From NCBI GenBank assembly GCA_030765045.1, contig CM060963.1:97087176-97151175 (forward strand): 64,000 nucleotides of DNA. Reading direction: 5' to 3'. Numbering within the stretch: the stretch's first letter is position 1; every line of letters begins with the position of its first letter. Below the pieces are notes generated by a model. The model saw only the letters and a list, made by a program, of their open reading frames with translations. It ran no database searches and was not told the origin of the DNA. A program made the position numbers and the translations under genes. Of the stretch, positions 32,259-42,821 are shown piece after piece. Origin of the DNA: Tenodera sinensis. Taxonomy: Eukaryota > Arthropoda > Insecta > Mantodea > Mantidae.

Positions 32259-34250
32259 GTTGTTGTTGTTAGCTAATGCTGGATTCTGACAATGAAGTCA
32301 TTGATCCTCTTGCTCTCCAATATTTTTCACTGATGGATGGGGTGCTAGAAGTGGCCGGGCATATTTAAAGGTGGTCTCAGTCCATTTCCTCTTGCTGATC
32401 ACATAGAGGACAGAGTGGTAAAGAATATATCCCAATTCTGTTTGAATGTTTTGCCAGACAATCATGTCCTGTAATCAATCTGAAGGTTGCAACTGCCATT
32501 TTTTGAGGATACTCAGGAATTACTGTTTGAATGTTTGGTAATTCCCATCTTATACTTTTTGATTTTTCATAGTAATATTTTGCAATAATTTGTTTGAATT
32601 TGAAGTTGACTAATCTTTTAGCTGCATAAAATGGTAGATTAACCACAATTTTCTGCACACTGCTGGTACCCTTTTTTGCAAGAAAATCTGCTTTGTCATT
32701 ACTACTCAGTCCACAGTGAGCTGGTATCCATTGGAAGACTAGGTGTTTTTGAAGTGCTGTTAGATGGATAAAGATTTTCCAACTCACCTTTTAAATTAAA
32801 CATTCTATTTGTTTGGTTTTTTGGTGACAACTTGGAAGTTATTGCTATAATTGCTGTCTTGAATCTGAGAGAATAACTGCTTGATGAAAATGTAAAATTC
32901 TATACCAAAGATTTTGTAGGGCCATTCGAATATCAAAGTGTGTAGTTCCATAACTTAAAGATTTGTAATAGAAAGAGGTGACACATGACTCCAGCCCATG
33001 CTCCATCTCAGTTTTATATCAGTGATCCATCAGTATAAATATGGAGCCATTCGTGTTCCGGAAATCTAATATGAATTGTCTGTAATGCCAATTTTAGAAT
33101 ACTAGCTGGAATATCACTGTTCTTAACTTCTTCTGCTTTGTGTAAATAACGTGTGATGTCTAATGTTTGTGTCGGGTTGACTTTATAGATGAATTTTTCC
33201 TTTGAATTAGGAAGGTGTACATTCATCTTGATGTCTTGAATTTTGGAAAGAAAGCTCTCCTGAGTCTTTACTGTATGTATAAAATTTCTCTTGTTCCATC
33301 TATTGAATGGTAGACTGATCAACTTTTTGTGTTGAATGAGAGCTGCTTTTTCTATTTCATATTCAATGGGGTATTGGTTGGTTAGTATTTCCATAGCTGA
33401 TATTGGTGTGGTTTTGATAGCATCTGTAATTAGTATCAGACTTTGGTTTTGAAAGATTTGAATTTTTTTTTGTATTTGCTGTTACAAGAACTTTGCTACA
33501 GTAAGTAAATAATGGCTTTATATGTACATTGTATGTCGTGTTAAAGATCTGGAACATCCGTACTTCATTTCTGTTTGACGTTTTAACAGTGAAAGTCTTT
33601 CTGCTTTCTGCTCTTTGTAATTCTAGAAACCAATTTAACCTATTTGACACCATTCTTTCCATCACTTTTGCTATTATGCCAGTAAGAGCTATTGGTCTAT
33701 AATTTTTTATTTCTGATGCTGTTTTATCTTTCTTCAAGAGTGGGACAATTATTGCTTTTTGCCATTTGGCAGGTGCAGTTGTGTTCCAGGATAGATTGTA
33801 GAGTTTTAGCAGTTGTTTTGCTATTTTTCCAAGGTTTTTTATGAATGGATGTATGTGATCTGGTCCGGGAGGCCTTTTGTTTTTAGATTATTAATTGCAA
33901 TGTTTAGTTCTTGCATATTAAAATTTTGAAAAAAGATATTGTATTGAATGTTAGGATCATATTCTCTTTCTTGTTTCAAATCTTTCTTAAATTGTTTACA
34001 TTCCTTTTTATTATTTCTTGTTACTTTATGTGAGTTAGCATAATATTTATTGAATGTTCGGCTATGGCTGCATCATTTGTGAATATTTTATCGTTGTGTA
34101 TGATAGGTGTGCTGTTGTTTTCTTTCCTGTCCTTGACATTTTTTATGAACTTATGGGCTTTATTACCATCTGTCCTATAATCCATTTTTTCTAAGAAATT
34201 ATTAAGGTGATTCTTTTTATCTTCTGTTTCTAAAAAATAGAAACCTAAAA
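32259..34250 (-). pseudogene. LINE-A: I-group-like LINE with RNase H, RT core deleted
   Basis: Minus strand from about 34250. Remnants of the linker lead to KDKTASEIKNYRPIALTG and MERMVSNRLNWFLELQ (reverse transcriptase N-part, 33737-33600). The frame then jumps to FNTTYNVHIKPLFTYCS (thumb region), so the palm with its FADD catalytic motif is missing. Next are EHEWLHIYTDGSLI (RNase H start, 33014-33060) and HLVFQWIPAHCGLSSNDKADFLAKKG (RNase H end, 32640-32787). A conserved tail with a CPLC motif follows, and the TTAGCTAACAACAACA 3' end at 32259. There are frameshifts between the pieces. The lineage call (RNase H plus a CAA/TAA-type tail, like I elements) is inference. Confidence 0.85.
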
Positions 34251-35154
34251 TGATAGTAAAAATTAGTCCTTGTGTCTGTTGATTACAATTATTTTACTCT
34301 TTGTCACTATGAAAATGCTAATCACTCAGAATGGTGCGTAATTGAATTGAATTTATTGAATAGTGAATCATTTTTAAATCTTGGGCTGCCCTTGAACTTG
34401 CGCCCTTGTCCATATGCCATTGAGCAGCCTCTAAGATTCCTTACATACATTTACATTGTGATGTGAGCTGTTGTTTCTTACTGTTATTGATGTCTGTAAC
34501 TTTCTTCAATTGTCTTTTAGTATAAGTTTTGTCTTTTGCACCATGTTTCTCACCTATTCTCTTTATGGGCTCCTTTTCCCTAAAATTCCTTTTTATTTTT
34601 AAATCACTCAGTTCATTTAATCTTGTTCTTTATCTCCCTCTTGTTTCTTTCCTAAATTTTCTAACCACTAGCTAAAAAATCTCTCCACCACAATGATTCA
34701 TTTTCTTCTTAGCCTTGTATTATTCACTTCCACTTCCTTTCCACACTTAAGTTTTTCTTTTTTTTTTCTTTTTAATTTCTACTTAATTTTAGCCCTAAAC
34801 TTTTCATTCCATCCTCCCTTCTATCCCTGACTACAGTTAATTAAAACCACTTGTTTTTCCTTGTCACATGGCGTGGAATAGCAGTTTCCTCTTTTTTCTT
34901 TGGTTTCCTATGTATTAGCACATTTTTGCTATATGATAGCCACTTGCCCATGATGTCATTTTCTCAGATATGTGGAAATCTTTGTTGTTCACCCATCTTC
35001 CAACCCATTCTACCACATACGTAATACCTGTATGGTCTTGCCATTCAACTTCTTCGTACACCGTATCTTCTTGTTTGCTCAGTTTATTTTCACATATTTT
35101 TAAAATTTCCCGTTTGCTATTTGTACTCATGGCATCCCCACTCACTGTTTCCCA
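34251..35154. other. Intron sequence, no recognised element
   Basis: Pyrimidine-rich (34500-34800) but without exon-like frames. Around 34915-35187 the sequence may be the head of the SINE-D that follows. Confidence 0.3.
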
Positions 35155-35370
35155 AAGCAGCCTAGGTTCGATCCCAGGCGACTGCATATATGATTTGTAC
35201 TAGACAAAACAGCACACCCCTGTGCTGCCCAGTTTCTTCCGGGTTCTCCGGTTTCCCTAACCATCTCCTTCTACCAGTGCTCCATCTTCATTCCAAGTGT
35301 TATCAGTGTCACTGCCTGTGGTGTTGCTAGCAGTAAAAGCAGGCATTAAACACTACCAAAAAAATACCTA
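35155..35370 (+). repeat. SINE-D copy
   Basis: B-box segment GGTTCGATCCCAGG at about 35165-35178, then TTCCGGGTTCTCCGGTTTCC, CAGTGCTCCATCTTCATT, TATCAGTGTCACTGCCTG and the 3' end TAAACACTACCAAAAAAA. Same order as 60312-60530. Confidence 0.75.
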
Positions 35371-35661
35371 CTCTTTCCTCATTATTTGCCTTCTGCTTTT
35401 CTCCCACCTTCTTCAGTCTCTTAACATATAACCCGTGCTACCTCTGACATATTGCACTGTCCACCTTCCCTTCCTTCTCTCCTCTCCCTTCATCAAATGT
35501 GGCTTCCTTCTTCTTCTCTCTCCTCTGTCATCTCATTCGAAAAGTACCAAACTCAGTATTTAAGTTAAGCATCCACCAAGGGTGTGACAGATATTTTCAA
35601 CAAAGTACCCCCATCCCAGACTAGGCTTTACATGGAACATTTTTCAAAAATGGCTAACAAT

Positions 35662-36218
35662 TGAGACAGAATATTGATCAATAGAAAATCGTTCATGTAA
35701 ATATTTTTGTAAGAGTGTGTAAATTTCTAATTCTTGTTTGGATGTATCAGGGACTTATTTTTCAATATTCAAGATAGCCAATGTTTTCTTGTCACTTTGT
35801 GCTCAACCAATGAGAACTGTTGCGCAGATGAATACAAAAGAATGGCGGTGTTGCGTCAGGGAGACGCCAAAGGGACCTTTTTTCATTAGTGTCTGTATGC
35901 TCAAGATGAAAGGATGTATATTTTTTGATAGCGTGTGAACATGTAACTTACACCCAAACTTTTATACAGTGTAGATTCTACCAAACTGTGAAAGATTGTT
36001 GATTAATTAATATGGTGCTAAAAGTGTAAATTAACGAATAAATATGTTGTGATAAAAGAACGTTGATTTATGCATTCCATTCTGTAACCATCGACCCTGC
36101 ACATAATCGCGTCTGCTACCACTCTATTTCTACATTCAGTAAGAACATTATCTCCGGTATGCTATGTAAAGAATCTTTTCCTGCTGATGTGTAAAGACAT
36201 ATTATAAAATCCGCACCA
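35662..36218 (+). repeat. LTR of element 2 (5' LTR)
   Basis: Begins TGAGACAGAATATTG and ends CCGCACCA. A diverged antisense solo copy of the same LTR family is at about 42822-43256. Confidence 0.92.
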
Positions 36219-36221
36219 AAA

Positions 36222-36239
36222 TGGCGCCCAACGTAGGGC
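36222..36239 (+). promoter_or_regulatory. Primer-binding site of element 2
   Basis: TGGCGCCCAACGTAGGGC, three bases after the LTR. It differs by one base from the well-known site for lysine tRNA (types 1 and 2), so minus-strand synthesis is expected to be primed by a tRNA-Lys. Confidence 0.85.
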
Positions 36240-36506
36240 GCGAATTTAGAATGGAATGCAAAATTACGAGTAATGAAGTGTTAACATCAAATGACGCCAT
36301 CTCATCGCGCAGGAAAAAGACACCATTAGACCATCGTTTGATATCAACAAAACATCGATACACGGAGAATCAACGTGGGAAAAACACCGGAGATCATCTA
36401 GCGAAGCCAACTACACAGGAGACGTAAATAACTGGACGAAGAACCAACGGAAAAGAAAGTAGGATCCAAAATTTTTGTTTTTACATACATTTTATTTCCA
36501 TTTTTC

Positions 36507-38102
36507 ATGTTTCTGAGAAGCGGAAAAGTAGTGGGACTTTTAACCTTAAGTGAATTAAATAAAGAAATTAAAATGTCGCGAAAAGAGATAGAAACAGGAG
36601 TGGGGGAAGGGGCAGATAGGCCTAGTTACCAGGTAGAATTAGAAAGTGAGGAACAGCTAACAATAAGCAAAGACCAAAGGTTAATGATGATCATGTTTGA
36701 AAGACTGGAACAAAGTTTAGGTCAGAAAATGGAACAGAATAGGGCAGAATTAAAACAGGACACAGAACAAAGTTTAGGTCAGAAAATGGAACAGAATAAG
36801 GCAGAATTAAAACAGGACATAGAACAAAGTTTAGGTCAGAAAATGGAGGAAGTGAGACAGAACTTAGAACAGAAAATGGAATTAGGAAGACAGAACTTAG
36901 AACAGAAAATAGAATTAGGAAGACAGGAGTGTAAAGAAAATATGAAAGTAATGGAAACTAATTTAAAATTAGTACATAAAAACTTAAATGAAACAAAGGA
37001 AGCCTTAGAAGCTAGGATAGAAATCGTAGGAGATAGGATGGGAAAAATAGAATCAGAAATGAGAGAGAATAAGATTGTGTTAGAAGGAGAAATTGCTAGA
37101 TGTAGGGATGAAATAACAGAATGTAATACAAGTATAGACTGTAAGATTACAAATGTAAAAGCAGAAATAACTGAGGAATTAAGGAAAGAGATTGAGGTAG
37201 TAAAGAAAGACATTATTAATGAAACTGTAGAACAAATTGTAATTCCTAAAATTAAGACAACGAATGATGTGATGCATTTACAACAGGATGCTATAAATGA
37301 TATGAAACAGAGTCACTTAGAAATAAAAAATGACTTAAGATCAATTTGTGAAGAAATGAAAAAAGGGAAAGAAAGTTTGGCTAATGTAAATGACGTTGTG
37401 AATGCATTACAGAGGCAAGATGATTTAGATGTAAGTAATGTACAAGATGAGAGTTACTTGAATAATGTACAAAATGTTGACTCACCATACAGAGAAAGAG
37501 GTTCACAACCAAACAATGACACAACACATAACACATGTTACACCAACAGCATATTACATGAAATCACACCACCTACATTTGACGAAGAGAAGGGAGACGA
37601 TCCAAAACTCTTTGTTAAAGAGATGGAAGAATATTTTAAAGTGAAAAGGATACCAAACGAGCTTAGGATGATGATAGTTAAGAAAAGCTTAAAAAACAAG
37701 GCATTAGAATGGCTCAGGTTAACACTAGCTGGTCATGAGTCATATAGCTCATTCAGAAATTTATTCCTATCAAGGTATTGGGGCCCAGCTAAACAAAACC
37801 AAACTAGGGTCGAGCTAGCGACAGGTAGATACGATCCAACCAAAGGGTTGTCGTTAGTCGATTATTTTATGAAAGTAGCCAACAAAGGAAAGCTATTAGA
37901 CCCCAACTTGTCGGAGGCAGAACTAATTGCCAGCATAACAAGACATTTCCCAGACACAGTGAGAACAGGGTTAATTGTTGCGAGGCCAGTAGATTTTGCA
38001 GATATGATAGAATTGCTGACAGCCTTCGAAACACAAAATGGTCGGCCTAATGAGCATAGACATAGAGACATAGGAACGGTCACCCAAACTCACCCATCCT
38101 AA
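36507..38102 (+). CDS. Gag-like protein of LTR element 2 (531 aa, 3' end frameshifted)
   Basis: Structural protein of a retrotransposon particle. Residues 1-75 are a short leader. About residues 65-300 form a long coiled coil that includes the tandem unit EQSLGQKMEQN-AELKQD (from 36707) and shorter RQNLEQKMELG units. About residues 350-520 are a Retrotrans_gag-type core: ITPPTFDEEKGDDPKLFVKE, EYFKVKRIP, NKALEWL, FRNLFLSRYWG, DYFMKVANKGKLLDP and HFPDTV. A later ATG (MSRKEIE, 36572) is also possible. The frame ends at 38100-38102. The basic tail expected after the core continues in another frame (38102-38530), so at least one frameshift has broken the C-terminus. No CCHC knuckle is visible in either part. 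Confidence 0.87.
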   Translation: MFLRSGKVVGLLTLSELNKEIKMSRKEIETGVGEGADRPSYQVELESEEQLTISKDQRLMMIMFERLEQSLGQKMEQNRAELKQDTEQSLGQKMEQNKAELKQDIEQSLGQKMEEVRQNLEQKMELGRQNLEQKIELGRQECKENMKVMETNLKLVHKNLNETKEALEARIEIVGDRMGKIESEMRENKIVLEGEIARCRDEITECNTSIDCKITNVKAEITEELRKEIEVVKKDIINETVEQIVIPKIKTTNDVMHLQQDAINDMKQSHLEIKNDLRSICEEMKKGKESLANVNDVVNALQRQDDLDVSNVQDESYLNNVQNVDSPYRERGSQPNNDTTHNTCYTNSILHEITPPTFDEEKGDDPKLFVKEMEEYFKVKRIPNELRMMIVKKSLKNKALEWLRLTLAGHESYSSFRNLFLSRYWGPAKQNQTRVELATGRYDPTKGLSLVDYFMKVANKGKLLDPNLSEAELIASITRHFPDTVRTGLIVARPVDFADMIELLTAFETQNGRPNEHRHRDIGTVTQTHPS

Positions 38103-38530
38103 ACCGGAACACGGCTACGAACAACCAGAGTGAGGGAGAACATAGAAATACTAGGAGTACCCATGAAAGGGGGAGAGGGGCACACCATTTCCCACAACCA
38201 CATAATCATGGCGAGAGGATGGAGAACACAAGACAGCGGTACCACGACACGATACCGAGGGGTGAATCAAGATACAGAACGTATACATATGATCGTGGAA
38301 GACCAGGAGACCATGCCCATCAAGTGAATCACATACGATTCAGTAGGGAACACTTGAACAACCACAGACCGTCATACGACAGAGGTTCACGTCAAAGGGG
38401 CAGAAACCAAGGGAACACCGACAACGTAAGACAACAGGAACAGAATGAAAATGTGCCGGATAGGACCGATACTGCCCAGAATACAGAAACAACAACCACC
38501 ACCAACACTCAGGGAAATTACAACAACTAA
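38102..38530 (+). pseudogene. Arg/Gly-rich Gag tail of element 2, out of frame
   Basis: An open stretch in the frame after the gag stop. It reads as an Arg/Asn/Gln-rich, RNA-binding-like tail (HERGRGAHHF, YDRGSRQRGRNQGN) ending in a Thr-rich segment and stop at 38528-38530. By position it matches the basic tail of the Gag of element 3, which supports a frameshift in element 2. Confidence 0.65.
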
Positions 38531-38617
38531 GTCCATCCCAACTGGCTGGATGACAAACAACAAAATCTCAGCAACTTACAATTGACATCAACACCATGAT
38601 GGCTACACGAAGAGAGA

Positions 38618-38744
38618 GATGGAACCACTGGTCATAACAAAACAGCTGGGTGACCACACGTATGAGCTACAGAATACAAATGGCAAGTTGGTAGGAAGAT
38701 ACCATAAAAACAAATTGAAGCCATACAAAGAAAGGACCAAATAG
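38618..38744 (+). pseudogene. Integrase C-terminal remnant of element 2
   Basis: EPLVITKQLGDHTYELQN followed by GRYHKNKLKPYKERTK and a TAG stop. It matches the chromodomain-like/SH3 end of Ty3/gypsy integrase and the end of the pol of element 3 (YELKD ... GRWHKQLLRPYK). Everything from protease to most of integrase is missing upstream. Confidence 0.85.
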
Positions 38745-40045
38745 TCTTTGCCAACGAATGTGTAAGGCAGGAGTAGTAGAGATGAAGGAAGATAACAATT
38801 TTTAATGGGTTACTTATAGAAAATTATGTTCAGATTAGGAATTACAACAAGGAAGAAAACCAACACAGTCATTGGCTATATCGACCACAAAGAGCATTGT
38901 CAACAAAGACAGATGAGGACACTGATTGTCATTAAATAAATGAATTATAGCGACGGAAGATAATATGTTTTTGACATAAGGATGTCAGGAACAAAAATAA
39001 AAAGGAATCAATTGTGATGACAAAGATATAATATTTCGACACAAAGATGTCGAGGGTAAATTGAGAAGAAAAATAATACAATTACAAAATAATTATAAGT
39101 ATAGAAGTTTTCTCTTATAGAAATAAGAGACAAAGAAGTGACAATTAGTGAAGTGAGGAAAACCATAATCAGAAAAACAATGCCCATGAATTAAGATGAA
39201 TATAGCCAATGCTAAGCTCGAAGAAATGTTGAACCAAACAACAATGAATAATAACCCAATTAAGAAAAATGGTACCATTAGTAACATCAGAGTTTAAGAA
39301 CCTACTCAACAACCTGCCTATACATAAGCTTATAAGACGAAGAAGGCAAAGAACTGAATAAAGTATTGCCATAAACATGATCATAATCATTAGCTCAAAA
39401 TTTGTATCCTGTTTTTATCTCCTCATAGCAATGAGTACAAGTCAAAAACCACATAATAAACCATGATACACTTAAATTATATTTGTGTCAATGTCAAATG
39501 TACAATAACTGAGTATGTGTTGTATAAGAACTGAATATGTGTTGTACAATAACTGAATATGTATTGTATGATAACTGGATATATTGTGTAATAACTGAAT
39601 ATGTTGAGTAATAACTAAATGCGTTATGCAAAAACTGAATGTGTATTGTGTAATAACTGAATATGTATTGCATAATAACAGAACATATGTGGTATGATAG
39701 CAGGATATATTGTACAATAACTGAATATATATTGTATAATAATTGGACATGTTGTGTAATAACTAAATGTGTTGTACAATAACTGAATATGTATTGTATA
39801 ATGACTGAAGGTGTATTGTATAATAACAACATATGTGATATGATAACTGGGTATATTGTACAATGACTGAATATATATTGTATAATAATTGGACATGTTG
39901 TGTAATAACTAAATGTGTTATACAATAACTGGATATGTATTGTATAATAATTGAATGTATTGTGTAGTAACCGAATATGTGAAATTTATAAAGACATGCT
40001 GTATCATGTCAAAACAAAAGACAAAGACAAACAGTGAAGAAGACT

Positions 40046-40079
<34 letters not shown>

Positions 40080-40147
40080 TGTACAAAGTGATTGAATCAT
40101 AGGAGTAGGGAGAAGTATTGTATTGTGTTTCAAGATTGTAAATAAGG
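38745..40147 (+). other. 3' non-coding region of LTR element 2
   Basis: AT-rich, without coding frames, between the pol remnant and the 3' LTR. It contains the tandem array at 39480-39990 and a run of 29 A at 40048-40076. A polypurine tract is weak (GGAGTAGGGAGAAG near 40100). Confidence 0.7.
39480..39990 (+). repeat. AT-rich tandem array with a longer-period repeat
   Basis: Degenerate units of about 20-25 bp built on AATAACTGAATATGT and TGTATTGTATAAT. A longer period of about 146 bp is visible: the word GGACATGTTGTGTAATAACT occurs at about 39745 and again at 39891 with matching surroundings. Tyr-rich open frames on the minus strand are by-products. Confidence 0.8.
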
Positions 40148-40701
40148 TGACGAATATTGATCAATAGAAAATCGTTCATGTAAATATTTTTGTAAGAGTG
40201 TGTAAATTTCTAATTCTTGTTTGGATGTATCAGGGACTTATTTTTCAATATTCAAGATAGCCAATGTTTTCTTGTCACTTTGTGTTCAACCAATGAGAAC
40301 TGTTGCGCGGATGAATACAAAAGAATGGCGGTGTTGCGTCAGGGAGATGCCAAAGGGACCTTTTTTCATTAGCGTCTGTATGCTCAAGATGAAAGGATGT
40401 ATATTTTTTGATAGCGTGTGAACATGTAACTTACACCCAAACTTTTATACAGTGTAGATTCTACCAAACTGTGAAAGATTGTTGATTAATTAATATGGTG
40501 CTAAAAGTGTAAATTAACGAATAAATATGTTGTGATAAAAGAACGTTGATTTATGCATTCCATTCTGTAACCATCGACCCTGCACATAATCGCGTCTGCT
40601 ACCACTCTATTTCTACATTCAGTAAGAACATTATCTCCGGTATGCTATGTAAAGAATCTTTTCCTGCTGATGTGTAAAGACATATTATAAAATCCGCACC
40701 A
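40148..40701 (+). repeat. LTR of element 2 (3' LTR)
   Basis: Partner of 35662-36218, 3 bp shorter near its start. It is followed by CAAT and the resumption of repeat R. Confidence 0.92.
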
Positions 40702-41289
40702 CAATTTTGATCAAAATGCTATATGTTTAAGTAATTTCATGCCAAATGAAATGTATATGTTGAATTTTCTGGGAATGTCTTCAGAAGTGCTCTTTATTCT
40801 GGATGAATTTTGCATAATTGGCAAACTATAAGAGATCAGCAAAATCTTACTGCACAGAAAATGTGGATATGCTAAAACGTGCAACTTAATGGAAGTACAT
40901 ATTTTTTGTGGAGTAAACCATTTTTGAGATATTCTTTGTTATTTGTCTGAGTTTTCTAATTTTCTTAAATCGGAAGTCGTAATTCATTCTTTTAACTCTT
41001 GGCCATGCAAAGGGAAAGGAATTTAAAAGCCATTCACATAGCAAACAGCTTTTTAAGATTTGACTGTCATTTAAAGCATGCTGTATTTCCAATTCCCATT
41101 GCATCTGCAAGAAAATTAGCAGTAAGATAATTTCTGCAAATATTTTTCCTGACTAACATGAAATAGATCAAGGAGTAAGAGCCTATAAACATAGTTTGCA
41201 AAAGAGTAGAGAAAGTCATGTGAGTGTAATGGATCAGATTTTTTTAGCATGCATGGTAATAATATTTGTTCAAATATAATGCAACCAAT

Positions 41290-41440
41290 ATTTACTTACT
41301 CAAGATGTTCATTCATCCTGAAGATGGGAGAGATGTACACTCCCGAAACGTCGATGGCTATGCATCGCTACACCTGGCCAGAAGCCCGAGAACATCTTGA
41401 GTATGTTCGTCGCCAGGAAAGCTTCAAATCAAATATTTAT
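41290..41440. mobile_element. Short hammerhead-bearing element
   Basis: ACTCAAGATGTTC (from 41298) returns inverted as GAACATCTTGAGT (41391-41403), enclosing the hammerhead core. Near-matching AATATTTA words at 41287-41294 and 41432-41439 may be the target duplication. There is no coding frame. The end wording (CGTCGCCAGGAAAGCTTC) fits the style of Penelope-like termini, which is inference. Confidence 0.6.
41318..41352 (+). ncRNA. Hammerhead ribozyme, best-formed copy
   Basis: CUGAAGA (41318-41324), stem II GGGAG (41326-41330) with CUCCC (41340-41344), GAAAC (41345-41349), GUC (41350-41352). Stem I is well defined: GAUG-UUCAUU-CAUC before the core pairs with GAUG-GCUAUG-CAUC after GUC. That gives two 4-bp helices around a symmetrical internal loop, as in type I hammerheads that need stem I/II loop contacts. 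Stem III is reduced to two closing pairs with no loop, so cutting would be expected to need a dimer. Confidence 0.78.
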
Positions 41441-41539
41441 TTAATATTCATAAACATCTATTTTGCACAAAATCTATTTATGATTCTCATGGCTTTGAGA
41501 ATGAGTTGGATACAGCTTGAAACCCAGGGTCAGCAAAAT

Positions 41540-42030
41540 AATAACATTACTAAGATAAGTGAAGTTTTTAGTTTCTAATTTGTTCTCACTTTAGAATCTT
41601 GTTGCTTCACCGTTAATAGCTTCAATTTTTCCTTATCCATTTATGATGTTTACTCCAACCAACATATTTCCAAATTAATCTATTCAAGTATATATTAATG
41701 GTATAATCCTGTGTAACATAGACCTTCCATTCCCTTTTTTAATTTGGGCATCATGCCACTCTGAATTTTATGTAGCTTGGTGGGAATAAAACAGTGACTT
41801 ACTGGCCATGCATACCATATGGTATGTTGATCCTAAGTAAATGGAGTGTTTGATAGTATGGGGAATAGGGATTCCAGATTTTAAGACTAAAACCAGAAGT
41901 TATTTGCCCTTTCGATATGAAAATGCCCAGAGCTTCTTATTCCAGATACTTATAATTTTGAAATTCATGGAATACTAAAATAAAAACATATTTTAGATTC
42001 TGTTGCTTCACTGTTAATAGCTTCAATTTT
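41540..42030 (+). repeat. MITE-M fragments
   Basis: ATTACTAAGATAAGTGAAG through TGTTGCTTCACCGTTAATAG (about 41543-41630), and TGTTGCTTCACTGTTAATAG at about 42000-42025. Sequence between and around them (41640-41985) is unassigned. Confidence 0.55.
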
Positions 42031-42035
42031 AATTT

Positions 42036-42165
42036 AAAAGGTGAGTCAATTAATAACACTGAACAACTTACAACAATCGGTTGATAATGGAGGAAAGTTA
42101 ACCTTCGAAACGCATTCTGGAAAATTATGTTGTAAGTGTTGTTCAGTGTTATTGACTCATCTTTT
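42036..42165. repeat. Small palindromic element related to 16486-16612
   Basis: GGTGAGTCAATTAATAACACT pairs with AGTGTTATTGACTCATCTT; the centre has CGGTTGATAATGGAGGAAAG in both elements. The centre includes TTCGAAACGC but lacks a CUGANGA box, so no ribozyme is called. Confidence 0.65.
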
Positions 42166-42433
42166 AAATTAAATTAATTACAATAACACTGTTCTCAAAC
42201 GTCTATGAAAGGAAGATAGCTTCAATTTTCCTTGATTTCATTAAATACTGTTTGTATTGTGTTGACTCAAGTGAAAGCAATGTATTTATCTTTCTTATAA
42301 TAATTTTTATTTATAAATTTTGAATAATTTCTAGACTGTAATAACAGTCTAAGTGTTACTAATATTGTATATCTCAAGTTTCTCTTTAAGCTCAAATTGT
42401 TGTTAAATAATTTGGAGTGTCATAAGTTGTTTT

Positions 42434-42820
42434 CTAGTGCCTTGCATCTGGCAATGAAGCCATTAGCATTCGTGCTTTCCAATACTTTTGAACTGTAGTT
42501 TCTTCTGATCTTAATGCTTCACAGGTCTTCAAGTGGTCTTCATTCGTTTCTGCTGGATCGTTACACGGGACACATATTGGTGAAACTGTGATACCTATTC
42601 TGTAGAGATGACTTGCTAAGCAGTCGTGATTTGTCAATTGTCGGAAGGCTGCAACCGCTGTTTTCCTTGGTCTCTGGGGGATTATATCTGGGTTGGAAAG
42701 TAGTGTAATCCATTTTTTATCTTTGGCATTTGTTTCTATTTCTTGTAGGTGATGTCGTTTTTTTTAATGCAATTCTAATGGAATGGGCTGAGCTATGAGA
42801 CTCGTTTTCTATCTTCAAGG
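42434..42820 (-). pseudogene. LINE-B 3' coding end
   Basis: TNHDCLASHLYRIGI and CVPCNDPAETNEDHLKTCEAL, then the terminal WKARMLMASLPDARH and stop. The zinc-finger-like CxxC-H-C tail is common to this LINE group. It is separated from the RNase H part by the solo LTR. Confidence 0.82.
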
Positions 42821-42821
42821 T

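Larger units (their letters stand above)
35662..40701 (+). mobile_element. LTR element 2: Gag-bearing, pol-deleted Ty3/gypsy-type element
   Basis: LTRs at 35662-36218 (557 bp) and 40148-40701 (554 bp), TG...CA ends, 4-bp target duplication CAAT (35658-35661 and 40702-40705). The LTRs differ by a 3-bp gap near the start and about four substitutions, so it is older than elements 1 and 3. A primer-binding site follows the 5' LTR. The interior has a gag frame (36507-38102), its shifted tail, only the last about 40 codons of integrase (38618-38744), and a long AT-rich 3' region with a tandem array. It is non-autonomous. Confidence 0.93.
35520..41240 (+). repeat. Repeat R copy, split by LTR element 2
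   Basis: 35520-35661 (ACCAAACTCAGTATTTAAG ... AATGGCTAACAAT) and 40702-41240 (CAATTTTGATCAAAATGC ... GAGAAAGTCATGTGAGTGTAA) are contiguous in the full R copy at 13110-13980. The split therefore marks the target of the LTR insertion, with CAAT duplicated. Confidence 0.8.

Noticed and set aside
36836..37213. Minus-strand 125-codon frame
   Set aside because: It is antisense to the coiled-coil part of the Gag of element 2.
39472..40133. Tyr/Ile-rich open frames on the minus strand
   Set aside because: They arise from the AT-rich tandem array, which lacks stops in several frames.
42098..42125. Possible further hammerhead (TTCGAAACGC)
   Set aside because: No CUGANGA box and no stem II can be found around it.
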